Assembly: GCA_029906195.1 (NCBI GenBank)
Contig: JARWSJ010000001.1
Coordinates: 806,001 to 870,000 of the forward strand
Source: Chitinophagaceae bacterium 26-R-25
GTDB lineage: Bacteria; Bacteroidota; Bacteroidia; Chitinophagales; Chitinophagaceae
Direction of reading: 5' to 3'
Length of the DNA: 64,000 bases
Of the stretch, positions 60,753 to 64,000 are shown piece after piece. Within the stretch, counting starts at the first letter, position 1. Each line of letters begins with the position of its first letter. The position numbers and the translations under genes are program-made. The notes beneath the pieces are model-generated. The model was given only the letters and a program-made list of their open reading frames with translations. It had not been told where the DNA came from and did no database searches.

Positions 60753-62008
60753 TTTTCCGGTTTAAACAAAACGCTTCCATCACGTTTTATTATCCATGCA
60801 GTAATAGGGTTCAGGTGATAACCTCCCATGTCGGCTCCACGGGCGTCTGTTAGTTGTTGCAATGTTGGTTGCCTATATCCGGTTTCATCAATGGCCCTGC
60901 TCATAATCTCCGTTTCATGACCGTTCCATTTCCATAGAAAGCGGAAACGTGTGTGAGCTTTGTCCAGCACAGGTTCCTGAAGTGTTGTCGGGTACCATTT
61001 TTTTCCCGCATCAACACTTACTTCAACTTTTAATATTTTTCCCCGTCCGCTCCATGCAAGTCCCTTTATTTCCACCCAACCTTTGTCCAGCTGTACAGGG
61101 TAGGCGGGAAATGTGATGATGGAGCGTGCATCCATGTCAAAACTAAATTGTCTTATTTTCCCATCCTTTATATTTTCAGTATACTTTGATGTTTCTTCTC
61201 TCGTCATGAACGGCTGGTCAGATACTTCGATGCGCCTGATCCATTTCACATTGGTATTGCCTTCCCATCCCGGCAGAAACAAACGTGCCGGATAACCTTG
61301 CTGCGGACGCAGAGCTTCACCATTTTGTCCATAGGCGATCATTGCATCGTTCCAGCCTTTGCCCATCGGTATGCTTCTTGTCATTACGGATGCATCGGAA
61401 CCTTCTGCGAGGAACCATGTGGCTTTGGGGCTTGCGCCTACTTCTCTGAATAGCGTTGAGAGCATCACACCTGTCCATTCGCTCTGACTCGTCAAACCGC
61501 AAATTTCCTGCGGTGTCATTTCTTGTTTACCACTTCTAAAGTTACCGGAGCATTCGAGAAATGCAATGCGTGATACAGAAGGAAATCTTTTCAGGTCGTT
61601 CAATGTAAATGTCATCGGTTTTTTTACCATGCCATGAATGACGAGCTTGTATGTTGTTGGATCAATAACAGGCACACCGCCATGATGTCTTTCAAAATGC
61701 AGGTCAGAAGGAGTGATGATGCCGTAGAGACTTTGCAACGGAGTACGCGAAGAAGTGTCTGAAGTTTTCTTTGCGAGTTGTTCAAACGGAGAACGTGTGC
61801 CCAGAGTGCCAGGTGGTGGTCCCTGTAATTTTGTAGGATCAGCGGGAACAGATACAGGCTTGGGAACAGCGGCCGGTACAAGCTGTCCCGTTGTTGTTTT
61901 AACAAGGGCAATAACAGCACTTGCGGCCACTGATCCCAGCAGCAGTCTCCTGTTTATTTTTTTACTATCGTTAAATGAATATTCCTTTTCTTCTTTTGGT
62001 CTTTCCAT
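60743..62008 (-). CDS. Periplasmic molybdenum sulfite dehydrogenase (SoxC/SorA-like)
   Basis: A 421-residue protein with a twin-arginine signal (KKINRRLLLGSVAASAVIAL) and a proline-rich linker. The molybdopterin domain has SLYGIITPSDLHFERHHGG and the Mo-ligand cysteine in AFLECSGNFRSG (Cys153), with LFLPGWEGNTNVKWIRRIEV later. The C-terminal dimerisation domain (about 290-421) has IKGLAWSGRGKILKVEVSVD. The family oxidises sulfite or sulfane sulfur to sulfate, passing electrons to a c-type cytochrome. A cytochrome gene lies directly upstream in the operon. Its Tat export puts it in the periplasm. Confidence 0.9.
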   Translation of the reverse strand: MERPKEEKEYSFNDSKKINRRLLLGSVAASAVIALVKTTTGQLVPAAVPKPVSVPADPTKLQGPPPGTLGTRSPFEQLAKKTSDTSSRTPLQSLYGIITPSDLHFERHHGGVPVIDPTTYKLVIHGMVKKPMTFTLNDLKRFPSVSRIAFLECSGNFRSGKQEMTPQEICGLTSQSEWTGVMLSTLFREVGASPKATWFLAEGSDASVMTRSIPMGKGWNDAMIAYGQNGEALRPQQGYPARLFLPGWEGNTNVKWIRRIEVSDQPFMTREETSKYTENIKDGKIRQFSFDMDARSIITFPAYPVQLDKGWVEIKGLAWSGRGKILKVEVSVDAGKKWYPTTLQEPVLDKAHTRFRFLWKWNGHETEIMSRAIDETGYRQPTLQQLTDARGADMGGYHLNPITAWIIKRDGSVLFKPEKWK

Positions 62009-62032
62009 GTCAAAGCTGTTTTACATTGCGTC

Positions 62033-62653
62033 TTATCGTACCTCCGGGCCGCCGCGCCGGTCATCATCCACATAGTATTGTCGTGCCGGCATCACTACTT
62101 TGGGCAAGCTCTTTGCATCAATGTTTTTTGTAGAGTCGATGATTTTGTTGCGATACAAAAGATAGGCGGTCAGGCTATACACTTCGTCATCCTTCAATGA
62201 ACCCGGCATGTTGTAAGGCATCGTGCGACGGATATAATCAAACAGGGTAGTGGACCAAGGCCAGTAATTACCGATCGTTTTTGCTTTAACCGTATCGCCC
62301 ATTGCTCCAACAAGTCGGGCGTATGCACCACCTTCACCTTCCTTGCCGTGACATGCCGCGCATTTCTGTGTGAATATTACTTTGCCTTCCGTCGCATTGC
62401 CCGAGCCATACGGCAATCCTTTGCCATCGGCACGTACATCAATATCCCATGCTTTTATTTCTGCGTTCGTTGCTTTTCTGCCAATGCCAAAAGTTGCAGG
62501 CATTTCTGTTATGATCTTCGTTTGCGTTGCACTGTCAGTGTTTAGTTGCGCTTCCGGATTTTTGTTGTAAACAATTACTTCATCTTCCTGCTTGTCTTTG
62601 CATGAAGTAATGCTCAACGCGGCCAGAAATAAAAGCAACATTTTGTATCTCAC
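62033..62653 (-). CDS. c-type cytochrome lipoprotein, partner of the sulfite dehydrogenase
   Basis: A 206-residue protein. The N-terminus has a lipobox (LSITSC, Cys18 from the first Met; Cys14 if Met5 is used), so it is membrane-anchored facing the periplasm. The haem site is KCAACHGKEGEG (Cys98, Cys101, His102) and the likely axial Met lies in RRTMPYNMPGSLKDDEVYSL. This is the SoxD/SorB type of mono-haem cytochrome. The gene is 24 bases upstream of the molybdenum subunit on the same strand, so together they should form a sulfite-oxidising complex. Confidence 0.88.
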   Translation of the reverse strand: MRYKMLLLFLAALSITSCKDKQEDEVIVYNKNPEAQLNTDSATQTKIITEMPATFGIGRKATNAEIKAWDIDVRADGKGLPYGSGNATEGKVIFTQKCAACHGKEGEGGAYARLVGAMGDTVKAKTIGNYWPWSTTLFDYIRRTMPYNMPGSLKDDEVYSLTAYLLYRNKIIDSTKNIDAKSLPKVVMPARQYYVDDDRRGGPEVR

Positions 62654-62660
62654 AGTTTGT

Positions 62661-64000
62661 TCAATATTTTCCAGCCTGCAGGCTGCTTTCTGTTAATGCA
62701 TAATTTCTATTGATTCTGTCCAGTACCACGTAGATGGAATCCTTATTCTCATTAATGCCGCTGAGGAAAATCCTGGAGCCATCCTGCGTATCGTATTTCA
62801 AAACCATGCGGTTCCTGTTTTCATCATTACGCACATTTTTTAATTCTCTCTTCCTGCGGGTGGAAACAGCGTTCTTGTCTATCTTGTAAATTTCATTGCC
62901 GATGTTGGCGAGTGCATCTTTAGGTATCCAGTTATCCTCTTCTTTTTCTATTTTGGTTTTGTCTCTGTTTCTTTTGCCTTTGCCTTTGTCTGCACTTTCA
63001 TTGTTGGATGATGGGTCCTGATCACCCGTATAGTCGCCATCTTCGCCACCTCCGCGTCGCGCCTTGTACTTATCCTGCAGGTAAAGTGTTTTGTTTTGTT
63101 CATCTGCATAGTAGTGGAATACTCTTTGACCACCACCTACACCGGTAAGTTCAAAAGTGCGATACAGATCTCTTTGAGGGCTGCCGCCACCATTCGAAAG
63201 ATCGAGTGGAGTAGGTTTGTTGACTCTGAAAGTAAGTGTGGTCCAGTTTTCGAAGGTTGCTTCGTTCCATCTTACAGTATCTAATGGTGAGTAAGGAATC
63301 ACCTTGTTATTGATGCGGAATTCACTTACCGTATAATTTCCTCTCAATGTCTTAACACCTGCAACAGATGGTTGTTTGTATGGGTCATACCTCCAGTTAA
63401 TGAACTGCAGATAGAAAAGTACACCGAGGAAAATTAGTATCGTTGCACTTTTTAATGTTGCGCGTGTAAGACGCAGCCATTTTGGAAATGCAGGATAAAA
63501 ATTTACGGGAGCAGTGAAACGTTCGAGGATAAAGAGGTTGTATATTTTAGGAAGATCGTTGATCAACAAGAACCCTGCAAGCAATACAAAGTAGCTGCTG
63601 TAGCCGTGTACGCCGCCATCGTATGCAAAGTTCACATACACGATATCTCCTAACGCTCCGAACAACAATATTGCTCCCAGTGTTGTGGTTCTTCTGAAAA
63701 ATAATAATGTACCTGCCGTCAATTCTACAACACCGGCAAATACCTGGTACCAGGGCACTATACCGATCGATAACCAATAAATCTTTTGAGAAGTGAGGTC
63801 TCCGAAATCGGTGTTGAGAACACCGAGTGATGGATAAGGCATTTGAACCGGCAATAGTTTGGTGAAACCAAAACCGATAATGCCGATTGCTGCCCTGTAT
63901 CGCACAATGGCACGAAGCCAGTAATAGGCTGTGTTGTATTCCAGTCTTTCTTTTTTCAATGCCTTTTCCGTAAATGTCCAAACCAAAGCTCCAGCGATGG
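62661..64000 (-). CDS. DoxX-like membrane protein with charged C-terminal extension (N-terminus beyond the window)
   Basis: The frame is open to the window end; the first visible residues read IAGALVWTFTEKALKKERLE. The N-terminal half has about five hydrophobic segments (IGIIGFGFTKLLPVQMPYPS, AGVVELTAGTLLFF, YSSYFVLLAGFLLINDLPKI, ATLKSATILIFLGVLFYLQF) in a DoxX-like order. A soluble domain follows (VKTLRGNYTVSEFRINNKVI), then a strongly charged low-complexity linker (about 315-360 of the visible part) and a short final domain (VLKYDTQDGSRIFLSGINEN). It is next to the cytochrome/sulfite dehydrogenase pair, 7 bases away on the same strand, and may belong to that electron-transfer unit. Function is unknown. 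Confidence 0.65.
   Translation of the reverse strand, partial: IAGALVWTFTEKALKKERLEYNTAYYWLRAIVRYRAAIGIIGFGFTKLLPVQMPYPSLGVLNTDFGDLTSQKIYWLSIGIVPWYQVFAGVVELTAGTLLFFRRTTTLGAILLFGALGDIVYVNFAYDGGVHGYSSYFVLLAGFLLINDLPKIYNLFILERFTAPVNFYPAFPKWLRLTRATLKSATILIFLGVLFYLQFINWRYDPYKQPSVAGVKTLRGNYTVSEFRINNKVIPYSPLDTVRWNEATFENWTTLTFRVNKPTPLDLSNGGGSPQRDLYRTFELTGVGGGQRVFHYYADEQNKTLYLQDKYKARRGGGEDGDYTGDQDPSSNNESADKGKGKRNRDKTKIEKEEDNWIPKDALANIGNEIYKIDKNAVSTRRKRELKNVRNDENRNRMVLKYDTQDGSRIFLSGINENKDSIYVVLDRINRNYALTESSLQAGKY

Overview
The window looks like a chromosome segment of a member of the Bacteroidota, most likely the family Chitinophagaceae. The signs are a 285-residue primary sigma factor of the Bacteroidetes type, promoters of the TTTG-N19-21-TAnnTTTG type, an ECF sigma / FecR / SusC (with STN domain) / SusD cluster, SPII lipoproteins, GLDSL-free secreted proteins ending their signal peptide in AQ, and AT-rich intergenic regions full of short degenerate inverted repeats. 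No rRNA, tRNA, CRISPR array, phage or transposase gene was seen. Species cannot be fixed from the sequence alone.

Layout. 1-9 kb is mostly housekeeping: a KdsC-like HAD phosphatase, a UbiA prenyltransferase (TTG start), Maf, a DUF2851 protein, the primary sigma factor, thioredoxin reductase, a KTSC protein, FolB and a saccharopine/alanine-dehydrogenase-like enzyme. 9-14.5 kb holds an ECF42 sigma factor with its DGPF (YCII) partner, an NTF2-like protein, an aldehyde dehydrogenase, an AraC regulator and a two-repeat DUF1508 protein. 14.7-21.9 kb holds two very large secreted paralogues in tandem: each joins a degenerate alpha/beta-hydrolase domain (two copies in the first protein, one in the second) to a beta-rich domain and a TIM barrel with clan GH-A-type catalytic glutamates. 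This is the most unusual part of the window. 22-29 kb contains a nucleoside-sugar-epimerase-like protein, DUF1398, a split YeeE/YedE sulfur transporter, a GH78 alpha-L-rhamnosidase, a methyltransferase and an aminotransferase. 29-34.7 kb is the mutasome cassette imuA-imuB-dnaE2. 35-38 kb has two unknown secreted proteins, a DUF3179 membrane protein and a VOC protein.

38.3-59.2 kb reads as one catabolic programme for a sulfated, fucose-containing glycan. An AraC regulator is divergent from an SDR (probable L-fucose dehydrogenase), L-fuconate dehydratase, a RhaM-type mutarotase and the fucose permease FucP. Then come an ECF sigma factor, FecR, SusC with an STN signalling domain, SusD, sulfatase, GH29 alpha-L-fucosidase, a second sulfatase and a five-bladed beta-propeller glycosidase. 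A YeiH-type putative sulfate exporter follows on the other strand. The inferred flow is: SusCD binds and imports the glycan, sulfatases and fucosidase trim it, FucP takes up L-fucose, and fucose is oxidised through L-fuconate rather than phosphorylated. 59.3-64 kb holds a carotenoid-desaturase-like flavoprotein, a Tat-exported molybdenum sulfite dehydrogenase (SoxC/SorA type), its lipoprotein cytochrome c and a DoxX-like membrane protein cut by the window end.

Intergenic DNA is remarkable: nearly every gap carries one of several families of short palindromic or inverted simple repeats, often at the gene's stop codon and often between convergent genes.
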